This document shows positions 43,399 through 54,660 of a stretch of 54,660 nt of DNA, piece by piece. A model generated the notes under the pieces. It made no database searches. It was not told where the DNA came from and was given only the letters and a program-made list of their open reading frames with translations. Numbering within the stretch: the stretch's first letter is position 1; every line of letters starts with the position of its first letter. Source of the stretch: an alpha proteobacterium SCGC AAA288-N07 (lineage in GTDB: Bacteria; Pseudomonadota; Alphaproteobacteria; Pelagibacterales; Pelagibacteraceae); contig AZYB01000004.1 in the NCBI GenBank assembly GCA_000513055.1, forward strand, positions 1-54,660, in the 5' to 3' direction. The position numbers and the translations under genes were made by a program.

Positions 43399-45375
43399 TT
43401 AAATCTCTAACATTCTTTCTTTTCTAATTTTTTCTCTTAGTTCGTGTCGATCGATAACCAATTTAATAACCTTTTGAGCTAGTGGCGCTGCCACTTTGCT
43501 TCCAGAACCTCCATGCTCAATTAAAACACTAATTGCATATCGAGGATTTTCATATGGTGCAAAAGCAATAAATACAGAATGGTCTCGGTCTTCATAAGGT
43601 ATGTCTTTGGTCAGTAGTTCTAATTCACGTTGTTCCTCTGTAATTCTTTTAACCTGTGCAGTTCCTGTCTTGCCTGCATACTGATATTTCTTTTTTTCAT
43701 ATCTTGAGGAATAAGCGGTACCCCTAGATTCATTGCTTACTGCAAACATTGCCTCTTTTATGAATTTAACATTTTCAGGATTTCTGAATAAAGATATTAA
43801 TTTTACATTTTCAGTTGGCATTAAAACAAGATCTTGCTCTGCAATTATGACTTCTTTTTTCTTTAATTTTTTTTCAAATTTTTTCATTTGACTATCAATA
43901 CTTGATTTAACATTTTCATAAATTACTGTGCCATCGTCTATAATTCGCGGTTTAATTTTAAACCCTCCATTGGCTATCTGAGCTGTCGATAAACAAAGTT
44001 CTAATGGAGTACATTGTATATAGCCCTGTCCAATTCCAGTAAGTAAGGTTTCACCTAATACCCATCCTTTACCTATATTTTTAATTTTCCATTTTGTAGA
44101 AGGAATAACTCCAGATTTTTCTTCAAGAAAATAGTTACTTAATACTTTGTTTCCAAGTCCATATTTTTTTGCTGTAACAGATAGACGGTCCACTCCTAAT
44201 TTTCTTGCCACTTCATAAAAATAGATATCACAAGATTGCTTAATCGCGTTTCTTAAATTCATATACCCATGACCTTTTTTTGCCCAGCAATGATATTTAT
44301 GATCATATAGCACCATACTTCCTTCGCATTTATGAACAAACTTAGGACTAATAACATGGTTTTCTAGTGCAGACAGAGCAACTAAAGGTTTCAGAGTTGA
44401 TCCTGGAGAATATAAACTAGAAACCGATTTATTTATTAGTGGTTTCATTGGGTTTTCGTTAATTTTGTTCCATTCTTTAATATTTATTCCATGAACAAAT
44501 TGATTTGGGTCAAAACTTGGAGATGATCCCATTGCAATCATATCCCCTGTATAAATATCCATCACACTGATAGAGCCACTCTTTCCAAGCAATAACTTCT
44601 GAACATAATTTTGCACTTCCTTATCGATGGTAATTCTAAAATTTTTACCTTGAGTCCCTTCGATGCGATTAATCTGGTTAATTTTTTTTCCATGAGCATT
44701 AACTTCGTAGCGTTGTACTCCGGAAATTCCAATAAGTTCTTTTTCTAAAGATTTCTCTAATCCAGTTTTACCAACACGGAGACCTGGAACATAATTTTCC
44801 TTAATAAATGAATAATTATCGATATCTTGTGCGCTAGCTTCTGCAACATATCCTAAAACATGAGTAAAATTTTCTCCATGTGGATATTTTCTTGCAACCG
44901 AAAATACCGGTTTTGCCCCTCCTAGTTCATGTAAAAAAAGATTAAGTTTAGAAAATTCCTCCCAAGAAAGATTTTCTGAAATAATTAATGTTTGCCAAGG
45001 TAATTGTTTTTCTTTTTTCTTATAGATTCTCTTTATGTCTTTATTTTCTATTTTAATTATATTTTTCAACCTAACCATCAGATAATTAAAATTCTCAACT
45101 TCTTCAGGCACGACATGTAGTTGAAAAACCTGATCATTGTCTGCTATTACATTTCCAAAATAATCTTTGAAAATTCCCCTTTTGGGCGGCAGTTTCCACT
45201 CTTTCAATCTATTTTTATCAGATAGAAATGAATATTTTTTATTTTCAGAAATTTGCAATGTAAATAATCGACCTAAAATACCAGTAAAAAAAACCATTTT
45301 TGCAACAGACAAAATAAACATTCGTCTTGTAATTAATTTGTTTTTATTTATCGCAATATTATCTCGATTAAACAT
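43399..45375 (-). CDS. mrdA: Elongation-specific transpeptidase PBP2 (MrdA)
   Basis: PBP2 cross-links peptidoglycan during elongation, in complex with RodA and MreBCD. One N-terminal membrane segment (MFILSVAKMVFFTGILGRL) is followed by the PBP dimerisation region (PPKRGIFKDYFGNVIADND) and LRVGKTGLEKSLE. The transpeptidase motifs are SPGSTLKP (SxxK), KQSCDIYF (SxD/SxN) and AGKTGTAQ. I choose ATG 45375 (MFNRDN), which overlaps the mreD stop by eight bases; an ATG at 45390 would add five residues. About 658 residues. Confidence 0.95.
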   Translation of the reverse strand: MFNRDNIAINKNKLITRRMFILSVAKMVFFTGILGRLFTLQISENKKYSFLSDKNRLKEWKLPPKRGIFKDYFGNVIADNDQVFQLHVVPEEVENFNYLMVRLKNIIKIENKDIKRIYKKKEKQLPWQTLIISENLSWEEFSKLNLFLHELGGAKPVFSVARKYPHGENFTHVLGYVAEASAQDIDNYSFIKENYVPGLRVGKTGLEKSLEKELIGISGVQRYEVNAHGKKINQINRIEGTQGKNFRITIDKEVQNYVQKLLLGKSGSISVMDIYTGDMIAMGSSPSFDPNQFVHGINIKEWNKINENPMKPLINKSVSSLYSPGSTLKPLVALSALENHVISPKFVHKCEGSMVLYDHKYHCWAKKGHGYMNLRNAIKQSCDIYFYEVARKLGVDRLSVTAKKYGLGNKVLSNYFLEEKSGVIPSTKWKIKNIGKGWVLGETLLTGIGQGYIQCTPLELCLSTAQIANGGFKIKPRIIDDGTVIYENVKSSIDSQMKKFEKKLKKKEVIIAEQDLVLMPTENVKLISLFRNPENVKFIKEAMFAVSNESRGTAYSSRYEKKKYQYAGKTGTAQVKRITEEQRELELLTKDIPYEDRDHSVFIAFAPYENPRYAISVLIEHGGSGSKVAAPLAQKVIKLVIDRHELREKIRKERMLEI

Positions 45376-45883
45376 TTCTTTTTGTAGCAATTATTTTACT
45401 TAGAAAATTAAATAAAATCCCGAATATAGGATAAAAAAGAATCGTAATGCCTGAATTTATTACTAAAGCAATATAATTAATATTAATATCAAAAAATATT
45501 CTTAAAATATAATAATAAACTGAATTTGTAACTGCAATTGATGGTACAAAAACAATCCAATCATAAATGAGGGAAGGCTGTACCGTTAAATACCTTATAT
45601 ATGCAGCAAAACCTGATAAAATTAAATAAGTAATTGGGCTTACTCCAATAGGTAATCCAATAACTACATCATTAACTATTCCTGCTAAAAAAATAAAACC
45701 ATAACCTAAAATATCAGGATTCTTTAAAATCCAATAAAATATGAGAATATATATTAAATTAAAAGATAAAAAATTTAGATTTTCAAAACTAAAATCTGTT
45801 TCGCTAAAAACTAAAAAAAACATTATCAAAGCTGGAATTAAACTAAGAAAGCGACTAATAGAATAATTTTTTAATAAACTCAT
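45368..45883 (-). CDS. mreD: Rod-shape protein MreD
   Basis: A 171-residue polytopic membrane protein with about five hydrophobic segments, including FIFLAGIVNDVVIGLPIGVSPITYLILSGF, which matches the most conserved MreD segment (F..G...D...G.P.G). MreD works with MreB and MreC in the elongasome. The start follows the mreC stop directly and the end overlaps the mrdA start. Identification relies on both the motif and the mreBCD-mrdA order. Confidence 0.88.
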   Translation of the reverse strand: MSLLKNYSISRFLSLIPALIMFFLVFSETDFSFENLNFLSFNLIYILIFYWILKNPDILGYGFIFLAGIVNDVVIGLPIGVSPITYLILSGFAAYIRYLTVQPSLIYDWIVFVPSIAVTNSVYYYILRIFFDININYIALVINSGITILFYPIFGILFNFLSKIIATKRNV

Positions 45884-46736
45884 TTATTGTTTATCTGTCG
45901 TTGGTTCTGAAGTAATGACATTTGTAAAATACAATTGATTTAAATCGGTAAAAAATATTACGCTTAATTTTTCTTCAACTAACTCAACTCTTCCAATCGG
46001 AATACCCGGAAAAAATATACCTCCTCTTCCAGAAGTGTAAACTAGATTACCAACTTCTAATTGGTGATTTTTTGGTAAAAAATCTAATAGAGCAAATTCT
46101 TTCCCAGTGCCACTCATAATTGCTTGATAACCCATTGGTTCAACGATGACTGGGATTTTGCTATTTAAATCACTGATTAATAATACTCTTGAAGACAAAT
46201 AATTTACTTCCGTTATTCGGCCAACAAAATAAGAACCTTTTAAAACTGGCATTCCTTTTTTAAGTCCTGAGCTAAATCCTTTATTTAAAATAACTGACTT
46301 TAAAAAAGGACTTTCTTTATCCACCAAAACTTTGGAAGTAATAGTTTCATAACTATGGACACTGTTGTCATCTATAACTTTTTTTAATTTATTATTCTCT
46401 ATTTTTAGATAATTAATTTGATTTTGTTGATCATTTAATTGTTGCAGTTCCAATTTTACCATTTCATATTTTTCGTAAAGTTCAAAATGGCCTTGAATGT
46501 TAGAAAACATAGGACTAATGATATTTCCCGGAATAGAGGTGATAAAAGAAGTTCTATAAATCACATCCTTAATTGCCGAACGAACAAAATTAAGAGATTT
46601 TGAATTGATTGATTCTAAAGAAAGTAAAACAACCGATATAATAATAAGGGCTAATAATGAAAATTTTTGTTTAACACTTTTTTTTAAGAAAGGCTGATCG
46701 TATTGCTATTGAAAAATCATCTCGACTTGTTACCAT
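45884..46736 (-). CDS. mreC: Rod-shape protein MreC, frameshifted in this sequence
   Basis: The ORF from 46564 lacks the N-terminal part, but upstream the frame from ATG 46736 reads MVTSRDDFSIAIRSAFLKKK, the typical start of MreC. It is broken at eight A (46678-46685, minus strand). Deleting one A continues VKQKFSLLALIIISVVLLSL, the membrane segment, and then joins the periplasmic coiled coil (YEKYEMVKLELQQLNDQQNQ). The C-terminal beta domains follow (TEVNYLSSRVLLISDLNSK, LVYTSGRGGIFFPGIPIG). The gene lies 13 bases after mreB. Single-gene annotation with a +1 homopolymer frameshift, real or error. Confidence 0.9.
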
Positions 46737-46749
46737 GGCATGTCATCAA

Positions 46750-47793
<1,044 letters not shown>

Positions 47794-47798
47794 TTATT

Positions 47799-49373
47799 TT
47801 ATATCCCTTTCATTTTTTGCTGTTCATATTCTTCTTCTTCTGGAGCTGTTCTTTTTCTTTTTATAATCATTTTGTTTAATGCATTTAAATATGCATTGGC
47901 TGAAGCCACTAGGGTATCAGTATCAGCTGCTTGGCCAACTGTGGTCTTGCCATTTTCCTCAATTCTTACACTTACCGTAGCTTGAGCATCGGTTCCTTCG
48001 GTTACTGCATGAACTTGGTACAACTTAAGAATTACATCGTGAGGATATAATTTTTTTACACATTTAAAAATAGCATCTACCGGACCGTCGCCAGTTTCGG
48101 TTGCCTTTTTAATTTCTCCATAAACTTCTAGCGTCATATCTGCTCTTTGTGGCTCTCCAGTTCCAGCGAATACTCTAAGAGATTTTAAATTAATAACATT
48201 ATCTTCTTTAATTAAACTATCATCTACTAGAGCCGCAATATCTTCATCATAAACGTGTTTCTTTTTGTCGGCAAGAACTTTGAACTTTCCAAAAGCAATT
48301 TGGATGATATCATCAGTAATTCCCATATAACCAAGATCATTTAATTTTTCTTTAAATGCATGTCTTCCAGAATGTTTTCCCATAACCAATGAAGTTTGTT
48401 TTACACCCACACTTTCAGGAGTCATAATCTCATAGGTGTTTCTATTTTTTAACATTCCATCCTGATGGATGCCTGCCTCATGAGCAAATGCATTCTTTCC
48501 AACAATAGCTTTATTAAATTGAACAGGAAAACCAGTTGCATTTGAAACAACTTTTGAAGCTTTGCTTAACAATTCTGTTTTTATTCCTGTTTTAAATGGC
48601 ATTAAATCATTTCGAGTTTTCATTGCCATTACAATTTCTTCAAGTGCAGCATTACCAGCTCTTTCACCAATACCATTGATGGTACATTCAATTTGTCTAG
48701 CACCCGCAGAAACGCCAGCTAAAGAATTTGCCACCGCTAAACCTAGATCATTGTGACAATGCGTTGACAGAATAGCTTTATCTATATTGGGTACTTTATT
48801 TATGAGTGTTTCAATTATTTTTTTAAATTCTGCAGGAACCGAATATCCAACTGTATCGGGTATGTTTATTGTTTTTGCTCCACAATTGATTGCAAGTTCA
48901 ACCGTTTTACATATAAAATCCATATCAGTTCTTGTTCCATCCTCGCATGACCATTCCACATCATCAGTAAATTTTCTTGCGTAAGTTACATTTTCTTTTA
49001 TTGCTTCAACTACTTCTTCTGGTGATTTATTTAGCTTATGCTTCATATGAAGCGAACTTGTTGAAATAAAAGTATGAATTCTAAATCTTGGCGCTGCTTT
49101 TAAAGCTTCATAACATGCATCAATATCTTTTTTATTGTGTCTCGATAATCCACAAGGGATAGATTTTTTCAAAATTTTACTTACCTCTGTTACTGCTTCA
49201 AAATCCCCTGGAGAAGCTATCGGAAATCCTGCTTCAATAACATCAATTCCTAATTCATCAAAAACTCTCGAAATTTGTTTTTTTTCTTCTAAACTCATAG
49301 ACGCGCCCGGTGACTGTTCACCATCACGCATTGTGGTATCGAATATTACTACTCTATTTTTATCGCTGGTCAT
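47799..49373 (-). CDS. leuA: 2-isopropylmalate synthase LeuA
   Basis: LeuA condenses acetyl-CoA with 2-oxoisovalerate, the first step of leucine synthesis. The catalytic barrel begins VVIFDTTMRDGEQSPGASM, and includes THCHNDLGLAVANSLAGVSAGARQIECTINGIGERAGNAALEEI. A C-terminal regulatory domain (SLRVFAGTGEPQRADMTL onward) is present, so leucine feedback is possible. I choose ATG 49373 (MTSDKNR); an ATG at 49403 would add ten residues. About 524 residues. It follows ilvC by about 99 bases on the same strand. Confidence 0.95.
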   Translation of the reverse strand: MTSDKNRVVIFDTTMRDGEQSPGASMSLEEKKQISRVFDELGIDVIEAGFPIASPGDFEAVTEVSKILKKSIPCGLSRHNKKDIDACYEALKAAPRFRIHTFISTSSLHMKHKLNKSPEEVVEAIKENVTYARKFTDDVEWSCEDGTRTDMDFICKTVELAINCGAKTINIPDTVGYSVPAEFKKIIETLINKVPNIDKAILSTHCHNDLGLAVANSLAGVSAGARQIECTINGIGERAGNAALEEIVMAMKTRNDLMPFKTGIKTELLSKASKVVSNATGFPVQFNKAIVGKNAFAHEAGIHQDGMLKNRNTYEIMTPESVGVKQTSLVMGKHSGRHAFKEKLNDLGYMGITDDIIQIAFGKFKVLADKKKHVYDEDIAALVDDSLIKEDNVINLKSLRVFAGTGEPQRADMTLEVYGEIKKATETGDGPVDAIFKCVKKLYPHDVILKLYQVHAVTEGTDAQATVSVRIEENGKTTVGQAADTDTLVASANAYLNALNKMIIKRKRTAPEEEEYEQQKMKGI

Positions 49374-49472
49374 TTGTAAGCATTTTTGCTTTTTTTTTAT
49401 CAACCAATATTACAATCTCTAGGCGAGATTGCAAAATAATTGTTTAAATATTAGCAAGAATTTAAAAGATTG

Positions 49473-51040
<1,568 letters not shown>

Positions 51041-52801
51041 TTATACTAATACTTTCCCTTCTTCTGAAATTTCTTCCTCATCTTGCGGTCCAAGCAACAT
51101 CTGATTGTGTGGTTTTCCTGATGGTATCATTGGAAAACAATTTTCCTCTTTATCAACTACACAGTCAAAAATAACTGGTTTATCAACCTCAATCATTTCC
51201 TTGATTTTTTGATCTAATTCATCAGGAGTTTTTGCACGAATTCCTACACAACCATAAGCTTCTGCTAATTTTACAAAATCGGGAAGTGCTGCGGTATAAC
51301 TTTCTGCATAATTTTTTCCATGTAACAATTCCTGCCATTGACGAACCATTCCCATGTATTCATTGTTTAAAATAAAAATTTTAATTGGTAATTTGTGTTG
51401 AACCGCAGTGGACATCTCTTGCATTGTCATTAACACGGATGCTTCTCCAGCAATATCAATAACTAATTTTCCAGGATTAGCAACTTGAACCCCAACTGCT
51501 GCAGGCAAACCATAACCCATTGTACCAAGTCCACCTGAGGTCATCCATCTATTAGGTTTATTAAATTTATAATGTTGGGCTGCCCACATTTGATGTTGGC
51601 CTACTTCAGTAGTAACAAATACATCTTTATGTTTGGTTAATTCATATAACCTTTGAACTGCATGTTGTGGTTTAATAATTGTTGTGCTGTTTATAAAATT
51701 TAATGATTTTTTTTCTCTCCATTTGCCAATTTGTTCCCACCACTTTGAAATCTTTTGTTTATTTGATCTCCCAAAATTGGGATTTTTTTTCTTAAAGTTT
51801 TTAATGAAAGACTTTAAAACTTTACTCACATCTCCTACTATTGGTAAATCAACTTTTACATTTTTATTAATAGAAGATGGATCAATATCTATATGTATTT
51901 TTTTTGATTTTGGAGAAAACTCATCAACCTTTCCTGTGATTCGATCATCAAATCTGGCTCCAATATTGATTAACAAATCACAATCATGCATCGCATTGTT
52001 TGCTTCAAAAGTTCCGTGCATACCTAACATTCCAATAAATTGATTGTCTTCACCTGGGTAACATCCTAATCCTTGAAGTGTTGAAGTAATCGGAAAACCC
52101 GTTATTGCAACCAACTCCCTAAGCAAGGTGCTTGCCTTAGGTCCTGAGTTTGTAACACCGCCCCCCGTATATATTATGGGCTTAGAAGATTTTTTAAAAT
52201 ATTCAATCGCCGTCTCAATGTCTTTTTGAGTAAAAAGATTATTTTTTTTGTTATTTAATTGTTTCTTATTTTTATAAGAAATATATTTTGTCTTATTAAA
52301 CTGAATATCTTTTGGAATATCCACTAAAACAGGGCCTGGCCTACCCGAAGTTGCTACTTCGAAAGCTTTGTGCATGACTTTAGACAACTCTTTTACATCT
52401 TTAACCAACCAATTATGCTTTGTACATGGTCGTGTAATTCCTGTGGCATCACATTCTTGAAATGCATCTGTTCCAATCAAATGGGTAGGTACTTGACCTG
52501 TAATACATACTATTGGAATTGAATCCATATATGCATCGGTTAAAGCTGTTACCGTATTAGTAACTCCTGGACCAGATGTAACCAAAACGACTCCCGGTTT
52601 ACCAGAAGATCTTGCATAACCTTCTGCTGCGTGACCAGCGCCTTGTTCATGACGAACTAAAAAATGTCTAATTTTTTTATGATTTTTTAGTTCGTCATAG
52701 ATAGGCAAAACTGCTCCACCAGGATAACCAAAAATAGTATCCACTCCCTGTTCTTCAAGAGTCTTGAAAACAATTTCTGCTCCCGTCATTAAATTTCCCA
52801 T
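51041..52801 (-). CDS. ilvB: Acetolactate synthase large subunit (thiamine-diphosphate dependent)
   Basis: This catalytic subunit condenses pyruvate (or pyruvate and 2-oxobutyrate) in valine, leucine and isoleucine synthesis. It shows the N-terminal TPP-binding region (FGYPGGAVLPIYDEL with the catalytic Glu in RHEQGAGHAAEGYAR). FAD-related segments sit in the middle, and the C-terminal TPP motif is IDIAGEASVLMTMQEMSTA with NNEYMGMVRQWQ. The GDG of the canonical TPP motif appears as AGEAS, a small deviation seen in some IlvB. 586 residues; MTGAEIV at 52789 is an alternative start. Confidence 0.94.
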   Translation of the reverse strand: MGNLMTGAEIVFKTLEEQGVDTIFGYPGGAVLPIYDELKNHKKIRHFLVRHEQGAGHAAEGYARSSGKPGVVLVTSGPGVTNTVTALTDAYMDSIPIVCITGQVPTHLIGTDAFQECDATGITRPCTKHNWLVKDVKELSKVMHKAFEVATSGRPGPVLVDIPKDIQFNKTKYISYKNKKQLNNKKNNLFTQKDIETAIEYFKKSSKPIIYTGGGVTNSGPKASTLLRELVAITGFPITSTLQGLGCYPGEDNQFIGMLGMHGTFEANNAMHDCDLLINIGARFDDRITGKVDEFSPKSKKIHIDIDPSSINKNVKVDLPIVGDVSKVLKSFIKNFKKKNPNFGRSNKQKISKWWEQIGKWREKKSLNFINSTTIIKPQHAVQRLYELTKHKDVFVTTEVGQHQMWAAQHYKFNKPNRWMTSGGLGTMGYGLPAAVGVQVANPGKLVIDIAGEASVLMTMQEMSTAVQHKLPIKIFILNNEYMGMVRQWQELLHGKNYAESYTAALPDFVKLAEAYGCVGIRAKTPDELDQKIKEMIEVDKPVIFDCVVDKEENCFPMIPSGKPHNQMLLGPQDEEEISEEGKVLV

Positions 52802-52847
52802 TAGAACAATCTAACGGAGTTTAGTTTTTGGTCAAGTTTAAGAACAA

Positions 52848-53762
52848 TTAATTGGCAAGTGTATATAGAATATCTTTATAATTTTTAGGATTAATTATCT
52901 TCCAAGAACTCATTTTTCCTCTAGCCCACGTAAACTGGCGTTTTACATATTGACGAGTTCTAATTTGGATTAAATTTTTAACCTCAGTTAATGTTAATTT
53001 TTTTACTAAATGATCCTTAATTTCTTGTATGCCGATCACTTTATTAGCGGTCAAATCAGGACTAATTTTTAGTTTTAAAAATTCTTTAACTTCTTGCTTT
53101 ACTCCTTGTTTAAACATTTTATCTGTACGTATATTTATTTGTTGCAATAAAAATTCTTTGGAAGGATGAAGAAAAAATTTTTTAAAAAGATTTGGATCAA
53201 ACATTGGCTTAGTATTTTTAATCCAATCATATAAAGATTTTTTCGTAAACTTTTTAACTTCATAAGCTCTAATAGATCTTTGATTATCATTTTCAAGAAT
53301 GAAATTCTTGATTTTTGGGTCCAATTTTAATAATTTTTTATAAAATTTTTCCTGACCAATTGTTTTGTGATATTTTCTTATTTTTTTTCTTAGTAATATT
53401 GGAATATTAGGAATAGTAACTAAACCATCAACTAATGCTTTAAAATAAAGACCCGTCCCACCAACTAAAATGGGAACTTTATTTTCTTTCAGAATTGATT
53501 TAATTTTTTTATTTACAATATTTAACCAGGCACCAGTTGAAAAACTTTTTTTTACAGAAATAAAACCATAAAGGTGGTGTTTAATCATTTTTAAGTCTGA
53601 AGCAGAAGGCCTGGATGTTAAAATTTTTAACTCCTTGTAAACTTGCATGCTATCTGCATTAATAATCTCTCCATTAAGAATTTTTGATAATTTAATTGCA
53701 AGCTTAGATTTTCCTGATGCTGATGGACCAGCTAATAAAACTATTATGGGTTCTCGCTCCAT
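52848..53762 (-). CDS. miaA: tRNA dimethylallyltransferase MiaA
   Basis: MiaA prenylates A37 of tRNAs that read codons starting with U. The P-loop is VLLAGPSASGKSKLAIKL at residues 7-24. It is followed by EIINADSMQVYKELKILTSRP, the prenyl-acceptor region, and PILVGGTGLYFKALVDGL. Near the C-terminus are the tRNA-binding residues IQIRTRQYVKRQFTWARGK. The length is 304 residues. It lies 11 bases after degP on the same strand, a gene neighbour often found with hfq/hflKC. Confidence 0.95.
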   Translation of the reverse strand: MEREPIIVLLAGPSASGKSKLAIKLSKILNGEIINADSMQVYKELKILTSRPSASDLKMIKHHLYGFISVKKSFSTGAWLNIVNKKIKSILKENKVPILVGGTGLYFKALVDGLVTIPNIPILLRKKIRKYHKTIGQEKFYKKLLKLDPKIKNFILENDNQRSIRAYEVKKFTKKSLYDWIKNTKPMFDPNLFKKFFLHPSKEFLLQQINIRTDKMFKQGVKQEVKEFLKLKISPDLTANKVIGIQEIKDHLVKKLTLTEVKNLIQIRTRQYVKRQFTWARGKMSSWKIINPKNYKDILYTLAN

Positions 53763-53773
53763 GGAATGGAAAA

Positions 53774-54660
53774 TTAATTTAATTTAATCCCTAGATAGCG
53801 TCTAATGTTTTGATTGTTATAAGTTGCAAACAATAAAATTTTTTCGCCCTTGTCGACGTTTTTTTTTATTATATCGTTTAATTGTATTGAATTATTGATT
53901 TTTGTTTTTTGAAGTTCAACAATAATATCATTTACTTGTAATTGATTATAAACGGGACTATTGGAAGCAATTTCAGTAATTACAACCCCGGTCGTATCTT
54001 TGGGTAATTGTCTTTTATTAATGTCTTCTTCTGATAACAATCTTACTGTAATTCCAAGATTTTCAATTTCAGTTGGTTTTTCATTTTCTCTAAGTGACGC
54101 AAACTCTTTGGAACTTTCAAGTTGCCCTAGCAAAACTTTTTTTGAAATTATTTTTTTATTTCTCCAAACTTTAACAACTACATTCTTGCCTACATCTGTC
54201 AATGCAACAATTTTTGGTAAAGTTCTCATTGTATCAATATTTTTGCCATCAAATTCCAAAATAATATCTCCGGGCTTGATACCTGCTTTATCTGCTGGAC
54301 TATTATCACCTACACTAGCAACTAAAGCTCCGTTTGGAGAATCTAGTTGCTCCACTTCTGCGATTTCTTTTGTAACTTCTTGGATTCTAACTCCCAACCA
54401 ACCTCTTTTGGTCTCTCCAAACTTTATCAATTGATTGGCAACTAGAGATGCTGAATTTGAAGGGATTGCAAATCCAATTCCGATTGATCCTGATCGACCT
54501 AAAATAGCAGTATTAATTCCAATAACATCCCCATCCAAATTGAAAAGTGGTCCTCCAGAATTTCCTTGATTAATTGAAGCATCAGTTTGAATATAATCTT
54601 CATAACGAGAAAGACCAATTTCTCTATTGCGGGCTGATATTATTCCAGAAGTAACGGTTC
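53774..54660 (-). CDS. degP: DegP/HtrA-type serine protease, 5'-truncated by the window end
   Basis: Reading inward from the end of the window, the frame is [20 protein letters not shown], then [20 protein letters not shown] with the catalytic serine, and LDGDVIGIN. Two PDZ domains follow ([16 protein letters not shown] and [13 protein letters not shown] regions). The first codons duplicate the plus-strand degP fragment at 42980-43074. Joined, the two pieces give one complete protease of about 500 residues. DegP degrades misfolded envelope proteins. This is thus not a second paralogue but the missing half of the gene at 42460. Confidence 0.93.
   Translation of the reverse strand, partial: TVTSGIISARNREIGLSRYEDYIQTDASINQGNSGGPLFNLDGDVIGINTAILGRSGSIGIGFAIPSNSASLVANQLIKFGETKRGWLGVRIQEVTKEIAEVEQLDSPNGALVASVGDNSPADKAGIKPGDIILEFDGKNIDTMRTLPKIVALTDVGKNVVVKVWRNKKIISKKVLLGQLESSKEFASLRENEKPTEIENLGITVRLLSEEDINKRQLPKDTTGVVITEIASNSPVYNQLQVNDIIVELQKTKINNSIQLNDIIKKNVDKGEKILLFATYNNQNIRRYLGIKLN

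Overview
The window looks like an AT-rich alphaproteobacterial chromosome, most likely from the Pelagibacterales (SAR11) or a similarly streamlined marine lineage. This rests on very low GC, tiny intergenic gaps, many 1-4 bp start/stop overlaps, an alphaproteobacterial two-piece (permuted) tmRNA gene, and the gene families present. The taxonomy is inferred from composition and gene content, not from a marker-gene tree.

Layout. (1) 0-21 kb, + strand: a dense division and cell-wall (dcw) cluster, ftsZ-rsmH-ftsL-ftsI-murE/murF-mraY-murD-ftsW-murG-murC-murB-ddl-ftsQ-ftsA, followed by lpxC, bamD and ligA. ftsZ sits at the head of the cluster rather than between ftsA and lpxC, and murE and murF are joined into one reading frame. 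(2) 21-28 kb: pepP, uvrD and fumC on the - strand around an AsmA-like gene on +. (3) 28-32 kb: small accessory genes, namely a glycosyltransferase relic, a MazG-like enzyme, a lipoprotein, two tandem MORN-repeat proteins, an AsmA-like protein, hspQ and a GNAT acetyltransferase. (4) 32.1-38.4 kb: the most unusual part. Five copies of a ~30 bp core occur in one orientation, and a sixth forms the 3' end of the coding piece of the tmRNA gene (ssrA, - strand). Between them lie an FkbM methyltransferase, a PhyH-type dioxygenase, two SAM methyltransferases, a frameshifted tautomerase and a MetE-like methyltransferase. I read this as a tandem series of insertions at the 3' end of ssrA, with no recombinase gene in the window. 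Two of the cores are followed by a shared ~130 bp module that carries tandem heptamers and ends at a start codon. (5) 38.5-43 kb: thyX, mrp, hflK, hflC, a DUF2065 protein and the first part of degP. (6) 43-54.66 kb, - strand: rodA (partial), mrdA, mreD, mreC, mreB, leuA, ilvC, ilvN, ilvB, miaA and degP (5' truncated).

Two sequence-quality issues affect how this is read. First, degP breaks off at 43074 into a backwards, truncated rodA, and the last 95 bases of the window are an exact inverted copy of 42980-43074. Flipping 43075-54660 gives an unbroken degP followed by miaA-ilvBNC-leuA-mreBCD-mrdA-rodA, all in one direction. The present arrangement is therefore most simply an inverted chimera or misassembly. 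Second, ftsI, murE, uvrD, mreC and the tautomerase are each split by a frameshift at a run of 8-10 A. These are either homopolymer errors or sites where slippage restores the frame.

Together the genes supply most of peptidoglycan synthesis (cytoplasmic precursor steps, lipid I and II, septal and elongation synthases), the actin-like rod system, the committed step of lipid A synthesis, outer-membrane assembly, membrane protein quality control (HflKC, DegP) and much of branched-chain amino acid synthesis.
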